Positions 23,245 to 34,854 of a stretch of DNA of 64,000 nt are shown here, piece by piece; positions within the stretch are counted from its first letter, which is position 1; each line of letters starts with the position of its first letter. Origin of the DNA: Zanthoxylum bungeanum (Eukaryota; Streptophyta; Magnoliopsida; Sapindales; Rutaceae); assembly GCA_019454045.1 (NCBI GenBank), contig SKCR01023721.1, positions 108,804 through 172,803 of the forward strand, written 5' to 3'. Both the position numbers and the translations under genes were made by a program. A model generated the notes under the pieces. That model searched no databases and was not told where the DNA came from. It saw only the letters and a program-made list of their open reading frames with translations.

Positions 23245-23912
23245 GGGTTATTTACGTTTCACTACTAAAGTTATGATCAAATAACAATTGGGTACTATGA
23301 ATATTACATATTACATTTTACTACTAAACTTATAAAAATTTAACATTTTTACTACTTTTCCATCCAAACCGTTAGTTGACCGTTAGTTGACCATGATATC
23401 ATATTGACATCCTAAGGATAAAAGAGTCTTAACACACACATTATTATAAATTATAAATATTATAATCAACAATGGTAATCGTACGGCTGAATATTGGAAA
23501 TAATGATTTTTAGTATATCTCTTTTATTGTTATACTTTAAAGTATTTTGGTTATTATGAGAATTTTAATTCTTAAATTATTTGGTAAATTAAATTCTTTA
23601 TTTTATTGGGTTATATGGATAATTTAGAGATTGAAGTATTTTTATAAATGTGATTATTGATTGTATTTCTTTTATTGTTATATATAAGATTTAGATATGT
23701 TTTTTAAATAGTATAATTATAATTTTCACTTTTATTTTATTTGGAGGATAAAACAGTCTTTTTAAAGGTCAACTGACGGTCAACTAAAGGTTTGGATGGA
23801 AAAGTAGTAAAATGTTAAATTTTTATAAGTTTAGTAGTAAAATGTAATATGTTAATATTCATAGTACCCAATTGTTATTTGATCATAACTTTAGTAGTAA
23901 AACGTAAATAAC
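23245..23912 (+). mobile_element. Long-TIR MITE (Mutator-like), copy 1, upstream of the PMD gene
   Basis: Terminal inverted repeats of about 150 bp start GGGTTATTTACGTTTC and end with the reverse complement AACGTAAATAAC. They include GTACTATGAATATT and two GTTGACC half motifs. The AT-rich interior matches, inverted, a second copy at 32272-32941. Long TIRs fit Mutator-like MITEs; no clear 9-bp duplication remains. The right end lies 239 bp before the PMD start codon. Confidence 0.8.
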
Positions 23913-24150
23913 AAAAACTTACCTATTGGAGTACTGTAAATAAAGTTTGAATGCAGATTTTCCCTTTTCAAGAAGAATTCATCCATCAACTCTCAAATGC
24001 TGGTGCAGTCCCTTCTTCAATTTCCATCTCTATCTCTCTTTCTCTGAAAGCTTTAACAAAGTTTCTTCACATTCCCACTTGACAAAACCTACAAACAAAC
24101 ATAACCCAGAAACACATTTCTTGTTAAAACATCATTTGGGAGTCTCAACA

Positions 24151-26502
24151 ATGGACGTATTTACAGATATTGGTTTTGAAATGAGAGAAGAGCTCATGGT
24201 TTCACCAAATGGTTATGCAGCAGAGCCTACAAAGAGACTTGCTCATTTTCTCAAACCTTGCACTAACTCCATTGAAGGGCCAGTTTTTGAGCTTCCTTCA
24301 CACTGTCTTTCCTCTGTACCCACCGTCTTTGAGCCCGAAAAATGGCCTCTAGTGGTGAAATTTCACGGATGGATGTCTCCTCAAAGAAAATGGAAAACAT
24401 GGGTTAGTAAGATGGCTGCTTTGCATGAATCTACATGGAAGAAAGCAGGCATACATGAAGCTATCTTGAGTTCAACGTATAAAATCAAGAGAAACACTGA
24501 TCTGGTTCTTGGTCTTGCGGAAAAATGGTGTCCTGAGACTAAAAGTTTCATTTTTTCTTGGGGTGAAGCAACTGTTACATTAGAAGATGTGATGATTTCA
24601 GGGTACTCTGTTTTGGGTTCCCCTGTTTTTAGCACTTTGGAAACAGTTGAGTTGAAGGAAGTAGAAGAGAATTTGAAACGAATGAGACATGAATGCATCA
24701 GAACTGGAGCTAGAAAGGCAGACCATTATGCATGGTTGAAGAAATTCGTGGATAGTGGTAGCGAAATCGAACACGAAGCATTTCTTGTCTTGTGGTTATC
24801 AAGGTTTGTTTTTCCACACTCCAATGGTCTAATTGTCAAATCTGTTTTCCCTATTGCTGTACATTTAGCTAGAGGGACTAGAATTGCGCTTGCACCGGCT
24901 ATTCTTGCTAGCATATATAGAGATTTAAGTTTGTTGAAAGAAAAGATTGTTGCTTTAACCGAGTTAATCAGTTGTGATGATCAAGATGGTGAATTGAAAA
25001 TAAATATATGTTCACCATTTCAATTAGTACAAGTTTGGGCATGGGAGAGGTTTGTAACATTGAGACCAAATCCTAATTTGATAAAGAATGGAGAGCCAAG
25101 AGTTGCTCAGTGGCAAAAATTAATGATCAGCTTGGAGAATGTGAGGACAGCTCTGGATTCAACCCAAGAGTGTTTTGATTGGCGTCCCTATGCGAAAACT
25201 CTAAACAACTGGAAGCTGCCTATGTTCTATGGAGAAAAGGAAATGAGGGTACCGGCAGGTGCTGATTTATCTGAAGAATTACTATCATTGGTTCGATGCT
25301 TGAGAGTTTCTGAGTTAGTTGGTATTGACTGTATAGAGCAGTACCTTCCTCATAGAGTAGCAATGCAATTCGGGTTGGACCAAGACCTTCCGGCTTGTGT
25401 TGCTCGGGCAAATGAAAGTCCTTATAGAGCATGGTATGTTTACAGTAAGCCAATCAGTTTTGCAGATTTGTATGTGCCATCAAGGCATTATGAGGCTGTT
25501 GTTACCACCCAATATTTGAAGTGGTGGAAGCAATCACTTTTGGGTCTTCAAAGTGAAAGTGATGGTGCTTTGCCACGCAAAAGAATTCTGACCAGTTCCG
25601 AGATAGCACCAAAGAGATCAAAACAAGTGAAGAAAACAAGTTTCAGTGGTTCTTGGAGGAAGCCAGAGATAGCAAAAGAAATGAAGGGATGTATTGGTCT
25701 CTCAAGGTCTAAGGTAACAGCAAAGAGTTCGAAAAAAGCAAAGAAAAGGAAATTTGTTGCAGTGACTAAGATAACACCAAGGAGATTGGATAGAATGAAT
25801 GATCTGGATGGCGCCATAATTTGTCCTAATCTGACTGGCAAGGAGAATTCACCATTGAAACAGAAGAGGAGAGGTACGGATGCCTATGTCCCTCTTGGAT
25901 TTACCTTTAAAAGAGCAAAAAAATCAGTGCAGACTTCAGAAGTCAAGAAGGAAGATAGTGATTCATCTGCTTCTGAATTTCCTTTAAAAATGCTGCCACT
26001 GAAGCTAATAATAATGAAAGAAGCTGATAATTCCCTAGTTCCTCCTGGTTTTCCGCCCAAAGCCAATGTAGTCCAAGCAAGGGATTCAGCTAAGGATGAT
26101 AATCTGGCCACGACAGAATCACTGACATTGAGCAAAAAGCAGAAGGATTTTCAGAAAATGACAGTTGGTGATGGTGAAAATTCATCTTATCAATCTCAAA
26201 TTATTCCCTCTTTAATTGCAGATAATGAGGATGTTAAAATTTCTGAGCCACTGACCGAATTTGCAGAAAAGGTTATGCAGAATGAACCTGCTAATGGTAG
26301 ATCAAAGAATTTATGTGAAGATGGAACTGAGAGTGGAGGAAGTTGTCTTGGTCATGATATGTCAAAGAGCGGAGGCAGCAATGTAGTAGACAAGAACCAT
26401 TCTAGTGTGTTACCGGATAAGCTCGAGGCTTGGGTTAGTAGGCTTGAGAGAACTGTTGCAGAGTTAAAGGTCTCAAGATTTGGTCATAAAAGGCCACTAT
26501 AA
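24151..26502 (+). CDS. Plant mobile domain (PMD, MAIN/MAIL1-type) protein
   Basis: One uninterrupted frame encodes 783 residues from the ATG at 24151, which has a strong plant context (ACAATGG). The same frame is open to an ATG at 23947, but the extra 68 residues look like 5' UTR. About residues 25-420 match the aminotransferase-like plant mobile domain: FLKPC near the start, FEPEKWPLVVKFHGW, HESTWKKAGIHEAI, the FSWGEATVTLEDV motif, then HEAFLVLWLSRFVFP and QLVQVWAWERF. The C-terminal half is basic with likely nuclear signals (KKAKKRK) and ends in a short coiled coil, LEAWVSRLERTVAELK. PMD proteins such as MAIN and MAIL1 act in the nucleus in silencing of transposons and some genes; the domain is also found inside transposons. 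The closest type seems to be the At1g50750 group, from memory. A tail copy lies at 17649-18512. Confidence 0.85.
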   Translation: MDVFTDIGFEMREELMVSPNGYAAEPTKRLAHFLKPCTNSIEGPVFELPSHCLSSVPTVFEPEKWPLVVKFHGWMSPQRKWKTWVSKMAALHESTWKKAGIHEAILSSTYKIKRNTDLVLGLAEKWCPETKSFIFSWGEATVTLEDVMISGYSVLGSPVFSTLETVELKEVEENLKRMRHECIRTGARKADHYAWLKKFVDSGSEIEHEAFLVLWLSRFVFPHSNGLIVKSVFPIAVHLARGTRIALAPAILASIYRDLSLLKEKIVALTELISCDDQDGELKINICSPFQLVQVWAWERFVTLRPNPNLIKNGEPRVAQWQKLMISLENVRTALDSTQECFDWRPYAKTLNNWKLPMFYGEKEMRVPAGADLSEELLSLVRCLRVSELVGIDCIEQYLPHRVAMQFGLDQDLPACVARANESPYRAWYVYSKPISFADLYVPSRHYEAVVTTQYLKWWKQSLLGLQSESDGALPRKRILTSSEIAPKRSKQVKKTSFSGSWRKPEIAKEMKGCIGLSRSKVTAKSSKKAKKRKFVAVTKITPRRLDRMNDLDGAIICPNLTGKENSPLKQKRRGTDAYVPLGFTFKRAKKSVQTSEVKKEDSDSSASEFPLKMLPLKLIIMKEADNSLVPPGFPPKANVVQARDSAKDDNLATTESLTLSKKQKDFQKMTVGDGENSSYQSQIIPSLIADNEDVKISEPLTEFAEKVMQNEPANGRSKNLCEDGTESGGSCLGHDMSKSGGSNVVDKNHSSVLPDKLEAWVSRLERTVAELKVSRFGHKRPL

Positions 26503-27045
26503 GCACACTCATGTTTATCATGCAGGTACATGAAATTGCATTAGTTAGTTCTAGTACTTTAGCTACACATGCCAATTTGTCATAGCCTCATGGGTTGGTG
26601 TTTACCTCAAGCAAACCTGGTGGCTTTATTTTTGCTTTCAATATACACTTATTTTACATGATTTTGGCTATTCTGTTCAGCATTTTGGTTGCTGCCTCAG
26701 AAAAATAGGTCTCTTTCATAGAAAGCTTACTATAGATTGTATGTATATGCTGCATTGATAACCAGCAGTAGAGCTTAAATGATAGTAGCATAACATAATC
26801 TTTCTTTATAAACATTTCCCTCTTTCTTTACAAGCTTTTCCCTCCTTTTACTCTGAAGAACAAAATTAGGGATTGCTTTTCAATTGAAAATAGGAAAATG
26901 GTGTATGGTATTGGAAGTGCATTCATTAAGTGAATTATTACACAAAAAATTATCTTACATTCAAGGGATAGCTGATTCTAATACATCAAATCCAACTCCC
27001 CTGATTAGCGATATTTGAGAGTAGATTTTGTTGCTTATTTGGAAG
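26503..27045. other. Downstream of the PMD gene, nothing recognised
   Basis: Probably 3' UTR then AT-rich spacer. No feature supported. Confidence 0.4.
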
Positions 27046-27155
27046 TAAATTTGGTGGTGTGGAGCTTAAAATTTGATCTTTTGATCCTGGATTCGAATAC
27101 AGGGACTGCATTTTTTGTAAAAACCTCGGGTAACCGGAGGTTTTACCTGCTCCGC
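27046..27155 (+). mobile_element. tRNA-derived SINE, copy 1
   Basis: A-box-like TTTGGTGGTGTGGAGC and B-box-like GGATTCGAATACAGG, then a body ending CCGGAGGTTTTACCTGCTCC. The 3' body matches 31990-32050 (GTCGGAGATTTTACTTGCTCC). Family name not recognised. Confidence 0.5.
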
Positions 27156-28216
27156 AAGAAGAAGAGAAAAGTTTGCCACTGATAATTTTGTCAAATATTT
27201 TGGTATATACATGATAGATGAACGTTTATTTTACTTTTCAATTTTTAAGTGGACCGATAAATAAGGATTTTATGTATTTTTTATAACGTATCAACCATTG
27301 AGTATACGATTAATAATTTTCTTTTGTACCCTCCATTGGATAAGAATTTAACTCATAGGCTATTCAGTTCATTAATAATTTGATGAGTCTAAGCTTTGTT
27401 CAGAAAAATACGAACATTTTAAACAAATTGAATCAATATGACCATAAACTCACAGGTAACGGATCATTTAACATCACAGATATCAAACTAAGCAACAAAG
27501 ATTCGACAACAATTTCTGAATGGTCTGGGGAGCTTACAGCTTACATAAAAACTAATACAGGCTCGATTTCTTAAGAGCAATCAACTTGGTTTAGAACTAA
27601 CAAACTAGCAACCTGTATAACATCATTGACTTGAAATGAAATGCTAACAGGCATTTATACAATTTCAGATCCGGCAACTGCTTCAGGAAAACCAAACTGG
27701 TTTGCAGTAGTTGCCAACAAGCATTGACAATGACAGCAGTTTATTGAGAAGATGACATTATCAACCCTTTGCAACAGATACTCCAACCTTGGAACCATAT
27801 TTGGACAAATTCCCAAATATATATATCACATCGTATGAGTGATCAATTAACATAATTGATGTGTTTCGATCATAGACGATGACTTGATGATACTGCAACA
27901 ATATAAGACAGAGTATTACATACATTTATACTTGGAAAAGAAAGATTCACATCCCTCAGAATACTTGAATCATCAAAGATCAGGCCACTACTTTTAAATT
28001 GCATAGCATTCGTCACAGGGATACGTAACTTCCCAAAAAAAAACAAAACAAAACAAAACAAAACAAATTTCCATTACCACAGAAAATCTATTCAATGATC
28101 CTCAAAAAGTAACTGATAATACAAGTTGACAAGTTTGAAAGGCAAGAGTAGACAAATTAGTGCATCCCTCAGGAATTATTTTTCATCAACAACCAACAAA
28201 CAGACCACTACTTTTA
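27156..28216. other. Intergenic, AT-rich
   Basis: No gene supported. A short (AAAAC)n run lies at about 28038-28068. Confidence 0.4.
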
Positions 28217-28376
28217 GGCACGGTTTGGTGAACTTAAAATCTAGCATATACACTGAAATTTAAACGCTACTCCAAACGCATAGTTAATGCTAACGTTAAA
28301 GCTACAGCATTAATGCTAGCTTATACTCTCAGTTTAATACTCTTTACGTTTATTACTCTTTACCAAACTCAGTCTA
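28217..28376. mobile_element. Possible small MITE
   Basis: Left end GGCACGGTTTGGTGAAC and right end TTTACCAAACTCAGTC are imperfectly inverted around GTTTGGT. Flanks TTA and TAA would fit a 3-bp TWA duplication only loosely. Low confidence. Confidence 0.25.
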
Positions 28377-29207
28377 ATGTTCATAATATTCTTCTTAGGG
28401 ATGCAATGCAATATTGTAAAAAGGAATCAGAAAACATAATGCTCATAGTCATTATCAAACCACCCGAAATCAGCATATCACAATTAAGCTAATCTCACAA
28501 ACAGTGAATAATCAAGATCATTGCTCACCACTTTAACTCGTGACCAGCCACATCCTTTTATTTATATGCCAAATCCTTTTTGAATTAAAAAAATAAAAAA
28601 TAAAAAATAAAAAAAATAAAAATAAAAATCTGTCTCTAAGCATGCTAAAGGAGCTCATAAGAAATTACTGTAATAAGAATGTTAACGAATATCCCTCAGA
28701 ATTTGTTTTTTTATCAGAGGAAATCAGACACTACTTTTAATTTTCAAATCCTTCATCATAGGGACATAAAGACAAATCCTTTAGCAAAAGAAACTGTGAA
28801 CCAAATAGCAGAGCAAGTCACACACACAACACAACATCCAAGAAAATTCCAATGTAAAATTCAATCCAATAAAAAAAAATTGATAAGGAAACCATGATAT
28901 AACATTATCATAAATAACTATAACTAAATTTCTCAAACAACCAACAACATGGAAAATGAGATAATCAAACCCAATTTTCTGATTAGTGATGAAATTTTTT
29001 TTTTGCCAGTTCATGGATTTAGAGAGAATTTCTCCACTTCATCTAGCACTTTCTAAAGAAGAGAAGAACAACTAACACAGTGATAACTTTGATGTGTCAT
29101 TTGAGGCTTTAGTTTGCTTTTGATTTTTGAATGGGGAGGACTAAAAATATAATTTTGCATGTGGAGTCCTTGTGCTATAACTAAATTAAACTATACCCAT
29201 TAATGAA
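28377..29207. other. Intergenic before the Ole e 1-like gene
   Basis: A-rich runs at 28587-28628. No gene or repeat recognised. Confidence 0.4.
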
Positions 29208-29214
29208 TATAAAA
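29208..29214 (+). promoter_or_regulatory. Candidate TATA box of the Ole e 1-like gene
   Basis: TATAAAA about 130 bp before the chosen ATG, which leaves room for a 5' UTR of about 100 bases. No other support. Confidence 0.35.
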
Positions 29215-29339
29215 CAAATAGAGGGGCTTTTTAGTAATTTAAAGAAAAGTGGACCCAGTTAGAATGATTTTATTAAGCTTCCAAAAAAATGTTGAAGCTT
29301 TTGAGCAAGGGTTTCTTCAAAGTTCAAAAATCAGTAGTT

Positions 29340-31797
29340 ATGGAATCACAGAAGAGAAAACTGGTGATGGGTTTCTTTGTTTTTGTCTTAACAACTGCGT
29401 TTGTTGCATCAAATGTTGAAGCTTGGACTGGTGAGATTCATGGAAGAGTTGTCTGCGATGTCTGTGGTGATTCCTCCATTGGACCTGAAGATCATGTTCT
29501 TGAAGGTCACTATCTCTCTCTCTCTCTCTCTCTCCCTCTATTTGATTTTGTAAATTTTTATTTTTTGGTGTGATCATTTTGTTTGTTTGGTTATGGTTTT
29601 TTCTGCAATATGTGGACTTTGGTTTGTGATATTTCATGGGTAGCTGATTTTAATCTGTGGGTTGTGATAAAGTTTGTGCCTTTTTGGTAATTGGTGGATA
29701 ATAATATTTTAGAGATTGTCAAAGAGTGTAATCGGGGCATTCTATACTTGTTTTGTGTTGAAATAATGATTTGGATTTGCTCTCAAATGTACTAATGTTC
29801 TGGTTCTTTGAATTTTATATCCTGTAAGTGCGTGTCTATAATTTATATAATTGATACGATAAAAGGGTCGATAACGGTAACGAAAGTTATTGGGTTTTCT
29901 AGGAATTGTTCCTTGTGAGTTCTGGTCGGTTACCACGGTTTTGGATGTTGTTGAAGTGTTATGTTTGCTGCTTTAAGAAAAGAGGATGCTGAACATTTTG
30001 GTTGTTGTTTATTTGTTATAATTTATATTTTTCGCGAGGTTGCATTCGTCTGCTATATCAATTCTACCGAGCGGGAATTCTAGATATGTTTTTATTGGTT
30101 TTTAAATCCTTATTCATACTATCTGCCGAATTTGGGTTCCTCCGTATTCATGAAACCAATACATTATCTGTCTAGTAGTTGTAGTATATCAGGTAAGGGC
30201 TAATGTAAGGCTTTGTTCTCTACTGAGAATTTTTCTCTAGGTGAGAAGATACAAGCTTAGAAAACAGCTGAACCCAGCTGTAACATATAATGCATTTTTC
30301 AATTCCTAAGACTCCTTGGCGCTGAAAGTCCCAGCGTAAACGCCCCTTATGGTTTCCCAAAGTGCTGTTTACAGCCGGGTTCTTACGATGTCAATGACAC
30401 GAAATAGGGATATATACAATGAATGGAATATTAGAGTCTTTGAAAGCACAAAGGGTCTTCACCGGCCTCTCTTTCAATGTGAGTTGAGAAGTATCCGGGG
30501 AAGTCCCCTATAATATAAAGCGAGTCCCGTTATTGACATAAAATATAGTTCGAGCTATTGGCATTATGTTCATTTGTGGGTTCAATATATTTACTCCACT
30601 TGGAGTTATAAATTCAATATGAACTTTTATTTAACTCATTTCTCATAATTGGGACTGTTGCAAGTTTAGACTGATCTGGACTGGGTGATGTTGTCTGCTT
30701 GTGGAGTTTCTCTCATGTGACTAATAGTCATCATATCATCTCTCATAATATTAATGTCCTCATATTCTTCAAGGTGCATTGGGAGACTTTATAAGACCAT
30801 TGACATGTTTTCGAAATAGTATAGCTAACTGACCGTTTATTATGATGTTATTTCTTTATCTTACATTACATGTTTGGAAGTCAAATTTCTAGTTTCTTTG
30901 CCTTACTTGTTTTAGATTTTAATTAAGTACACATATTTTCGTTATTTACTGAAAAAATATAGGGAAGTTTTTTTTAGTGGAAGGACAAAATATTGTTAAC
31001 ATAAAATTTGCAGCAAATGGCATCTGTAATTTTGACAAAAGTGATTATTTTTTTCTCCAGCTTATTTTTGGTGCTTGTCTCTCTGGTGGTAGTCCTATAA
31101 ACTTTGTTAAATGGCTTGGGAGTATTTCACAAACAAAAGCGAGAACTTGTGCATATTTACCAAGTCTTGTATAAATCCTTTGGGAGAATTTGAAAACCCT
31201 GCAGATTACATAATTTTCATTTCGTCAGCCCTTGCCATAGGACAATATTAGTTTACTTGTTTGTGATAACTAAGGTTTTGTTCCATAAAGATCCATCCTT
31301 TTGGGTAGTTTCTGCCTTCAAGTACTGAAGAGAACAAAGTGGGATGGATCCATGTCATTAGCCTTATAAAGCTGTGGATTTTCATAATCTTTGGTGCTAG
31401 ATATGATTGTTTTATTGAAATTTATGAAGCATCAATAAGCTTTTGTGATGCATGTTCTTGTCATCTTATGGTCAAAGAGGTGAAAGATGATAGGTGGATT
31501 GATGTTGATGCAGGTGCTGAGGTTGCTGTTCTTTGCATAACAAAATCTGGGGAAGTCTTAAATTATCAAGCATTTACAAACGCAAAAGGTATGTACACAG
31601 TAGCCGAGACAATGCCAGAGAGCGACCGCTGGGATGCATGTCTGGCACGGCCAATCAGCAGCTTCCACGAACACTGCAGCCGTATAGGAGAAGGCAGTGC
31701 TGGGGTCAAGTTCACTTACAATCATCCGTCAGGTTATTTTCACACCGTGAGACCTTTTGTCTACCGACATGCTATTGTGCCAACCTACTGCATTTGA
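29340..31797 (+). CDS. Pollen Ole e 1 / extensin-like secreted protein
   Basis: Two exons, 29340-29505 and 31514-31797, joined in phase 1 across a 2008-bp GT-AG intron, give 149 residues. The start MESQKRKL is followed by a hydrophobic signal peptide (VMGFFVFVLTTAFVAS) that probably ends near VEA-W. The mature part opens with GRVVCDVCGDSS and continues after the junction with AEVAVLC, then NAKGMYTV, CLARP, EHCS and a final YCI. Six or seven spaced cysteines and the G-x-V-x-C-x-x-C start fit the Ole e 1 domain. Such proteins are exported to the cell wall or apoplast; the exact role of this member is unknown. An in-frame ATG at 29289 would add 17 residues before the signal peptide and is less likely. 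A CT-microsatellite lies just inside the intron (29513-29534). Confidence 0.85.
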
Positions 31798-31935
31798 AAT
31801 GCAGTAGTGTTGGTTTGTACATGTTACTTGAAATTATATGTATAAGAACTCAAATTTCATGCTTGTTCCAAGTATAAGGTAATATAAAGAAGACTGTTTC
31901 AAGCTTACCATATATTCATGTAATCATGTCCCCAA

Positions 31936-32050
31936 GGGGCGTGGCTTGGTAGTGTAGGGTTCAGGATCTCACATTGAGATCCTGAATTTGAATCCAGTGA
32001 GTGCGTTTCTTGTAAGAGTCTGGGACAGTCGGAGATTTTACTTGCTCCGT
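31936..32050 (+). mobile_element. tRNA-derived SINE, copy 2
   Basis: GGGGCGTGGCTTGGTAGTG gives a good A box and ATTTGAATCCAG a B box; the body ends GGAGATTTTACTTGCTCC as in copy 1 at 27046-27155. It lies about 140 bp after the Ole e 1-like stop codon. Confidence 0.55.
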
Positions 32051-32075
32051 TTAAGCCCAGAATGAGTGGTTTGAA

Positions 32076-33658
32076 TCGGGTGTCATTAATCGGTTTTTAA
32101 CCGATTAACCGAACCGTTCCGACCCATTTTTTTATTACGGTTCGGTTAATTCGGTTAAATCGGTTATTGCGGTTAAAATTTTTAACTTTTTCGGTTATTC
32201 GGTTCGGTTACGGTTATGAGATTCGTATAACCGAACCGACCGATTAACCGAAATTAAACCATATATATATAGGGTTATTTACGTTTTACTACTAAAGTTA
32301 TGATCAAATAAAATTGGGTACTATGAATATTAACATATTACATTTTACTACTAAACTTATAAAAATTTAACATTTTACTACTTTTCTAACCAAACCGTTA
32401 GTTGACCGTCAGTTGACCTTTAAAAATACTATTTTATCCTCCAAATAAAATAAAAGTGAAAATTATAATTATACCCTTTAAAAAATAGATCTAAATCTTA
32501 TATATAACAATAAAAGAAATACAATCAACAATCACATTTATAAAAATACTTCAATCTCTAAATTATCTATATAACCCAATAAAATAAAGAATTTAATTTA
32601 CCAAATAATTTAATAATTAAAATTCTCATAATAACCAAAATACTTTAAAGTATAACAATAAAAGAGATATACTCAAAAATCATTATTTCCAATATTCAGC
32701 CGTATGATTACCACCGTTGATTATAATATTTATAATTTATAATAATGTGTGTGTTAAGACTCTTTTATCCTTAGGATGTCAATATGATGTCATGGTCAAC
32801 TAACGGTCAACTAACGGTTTGGATGGAAAATAGTAAAATGTTAAATTTTTATAAGTTTAGTAGAAAAAATATAATATGTTAATATTCATAGTACCCAATT
32901 GTTATTTGATCATAACTTTAGTAGTGAAACGTAAATAACCCTATATATATATATATATTAGCGCGTGCGAATCCTTTAATTTTTTAGAGTTAAGATAGTC
33001 TGCATGGAAACTCTCAATTGGTTGTAGTTACATTGAATTGATAATACTACCCGAAAATAAAATTGATAAAATTCAAATGACAAGCTGCATTAACAGATTG
33101 GTTTTGACTCTCTTTAATTTCTCTTAAGAATTTAAAGGTAAAAAATACATAAAATTTCAAATATGTAGATTTTACATCGTGGTGAATTCGTGACCTTTAA
33201 AATTTCTAACATGACAGGTTTGGAAGGAAATCTGAGGGCTTGTGTGACAATCATCGAGGGTTTTAAAAAATATTTCTCTCGCATGTAATTAATATAGATA
33301 TATTTAATCAAATGTTAGTTAGAATCGGTATTTTTAGAATCAGATATGTGATCGAATTAGTGATCCAAAAATTAACGTGTCAGTGGTTCGATCGCGTTGA
33401 AACGTTCGAAAAAATCGGTAGAACCGACCTACATCATATATATTTTACTAATTAAAAATTATAAAATTATTAAATTTTAATTTATTAGATGGTTAATAAC
33501 CGAATTAACAAACCGACCGAAATATAATGGTTAATTGGTTAATGGTTATGTGTCATAAATTGGTAAATGGTCACACTTTTATTTAACCGAAAATTTCGGT
33601 TACGGTTAAAAAATGAAGGATTAACCGACCGACCGAAACGAACGATACACACCCCTTA
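32076..33658. mobile_element. hAT-like element rich in AACCGA, host of a nested MITE
   Basis: Left end TCGGGTGTCATTAATCGGTT, right end ACGATACACACCCCTTA, imperfectly inverted. Flanked by GGTTTGAA (32068-32075) and GGTTTGAT (33659-33666), an 8-bp duplication with one change. Both subterminal regions are packed with CGGTTAA/TTAACCG. Removing the nested MITE leaves about 0.9 kb. No transposase. Confidence 0.65.
32272..32941 (-). mobile_element. Long-TIR MITE, copy 2, nested
   Basis: GGGTTATTTACG to CGTAAATAACCC, 670 bp. The interior is the reverse complement of copy 1 (23245-23912), so the two copies lie in opposite orientation. Flanked by TA repeats that could hide a 9-bp duplication. Inserted inside the hAT-like element 32076-33658, so it is younger than that element. 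Confidence 0.8.
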
Positions 33659-33666
33659 GGTTTGAT

Positions 33667-33689
33667 GGCGGTGGTTTCGAACGATTCCA

Positions 33690-33738
<49 letters not shown>

Positions 33739-34846
33739 ATATTCGTTGTTTGACCACCTCATTGTCACCATCATAAACTCTTACATTTCACTAGAATCTG
33801 TTTGAAATATAAATATACAAAATGAATCACCAAAAATGTCATCAACATATTCATCAATGACTGACAATAATGAAATTTTTGGTCTGGAAAAAGGTTTTGA
33901 AATACACAGAGTATTTAAGAAAAAATGTTTTATTCAAAGGGGAAAAAAACTAGATAGTCAAGAAAAATATTATGAATTCATGAATAAAATCATATATTCA
34001 CCATACTTTAAGCACTAAAATAGATTTTTTTTTTTTTTTAAGTTGAAAAGTGTTTTTTTTTTAATTAAAATACCTTTGGAATTGTGATAGGGAAGATAAG
34101 TATATTTAATAAAGTATTTTTTGTAAGATATATTTATTTTCTTTTAGAAATTTTTTCTATCAAATTAAAGTTATAAAATTTTACTTTTCTATTAAGTGGT
34201 TTATGTTTAAAAGTAAGAGATAAATTAAGAAAACAAACCAATAAAATAGTAAAATGTTTGAAAATTAAGTGAAATTAAGACTTCACATAAAAACAAAGTG
34301 CCCTTAAATGTTATTGGTATAACTTTATTTTATTTTTCTCTAAAACTTCTACTAATAAAGTTTTTAGTCTTTTACAAATATAACTTTTAACAAAAAGTTC
34401 TTAATTATTTGGTTGTCAATAATTTTTTTTATTAAAAATTAAAAAAGTCTTTATGAATGAAATAATATTGTGAAATAAATAGGAATATTTAAAAAAAAAT
34501 TAACTCTTAAAAAACTTTATAACCTATTAAGTATTAACACATAATACATGTATTATTGATTATTTTTAATCCTTAAACTTTAGTAGAGTTTTTAAGGATT
34601 AAAAAAAAAAACTATTTTAACTTTACTAAAAAAAAAAACTTAAATTTTAGAATAAAACTAATCATATAATACACGTATTATGTGTTAAAAATACTTTTTA
34701 GCACCATAATATATTTACTATATGATTAGTTTGAGTCATCATTTAATTCTCATTTCAACTCCGTATCATTTTATTCATTAAAAAGAAGCCATTATCAAAC
34801 ATGCATTCAATACAAAGACACTCAAATGAAAATTGATCATCACCCC
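33667..34846. other. AT-rich intergenic with a TA microsatellite
   Basis: (TA)n at about 33690-33737. Otherwise AT-rich with homopolymer runs; the 60-codon open frame at 33836 looks accidental. Confidence 0.5.
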
Positions 34847-34854
34847 CTCGTGAC

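Noticed and set aside
23947..24150. N-terminal extension of 68 residues on the PMD protein
   Set aside because: The ATG at 24151 has a better context and the extension is serine-rich and unlike PMD starts; it reads as leader sequence.
31339..31513. Coding extension before exon 2 of the Ole e 1-like gene
   Set aside because: A splice acceptor at 31512-31513 joins exon 1 and exon 2 in frame and restores the domain; the extension is intron.
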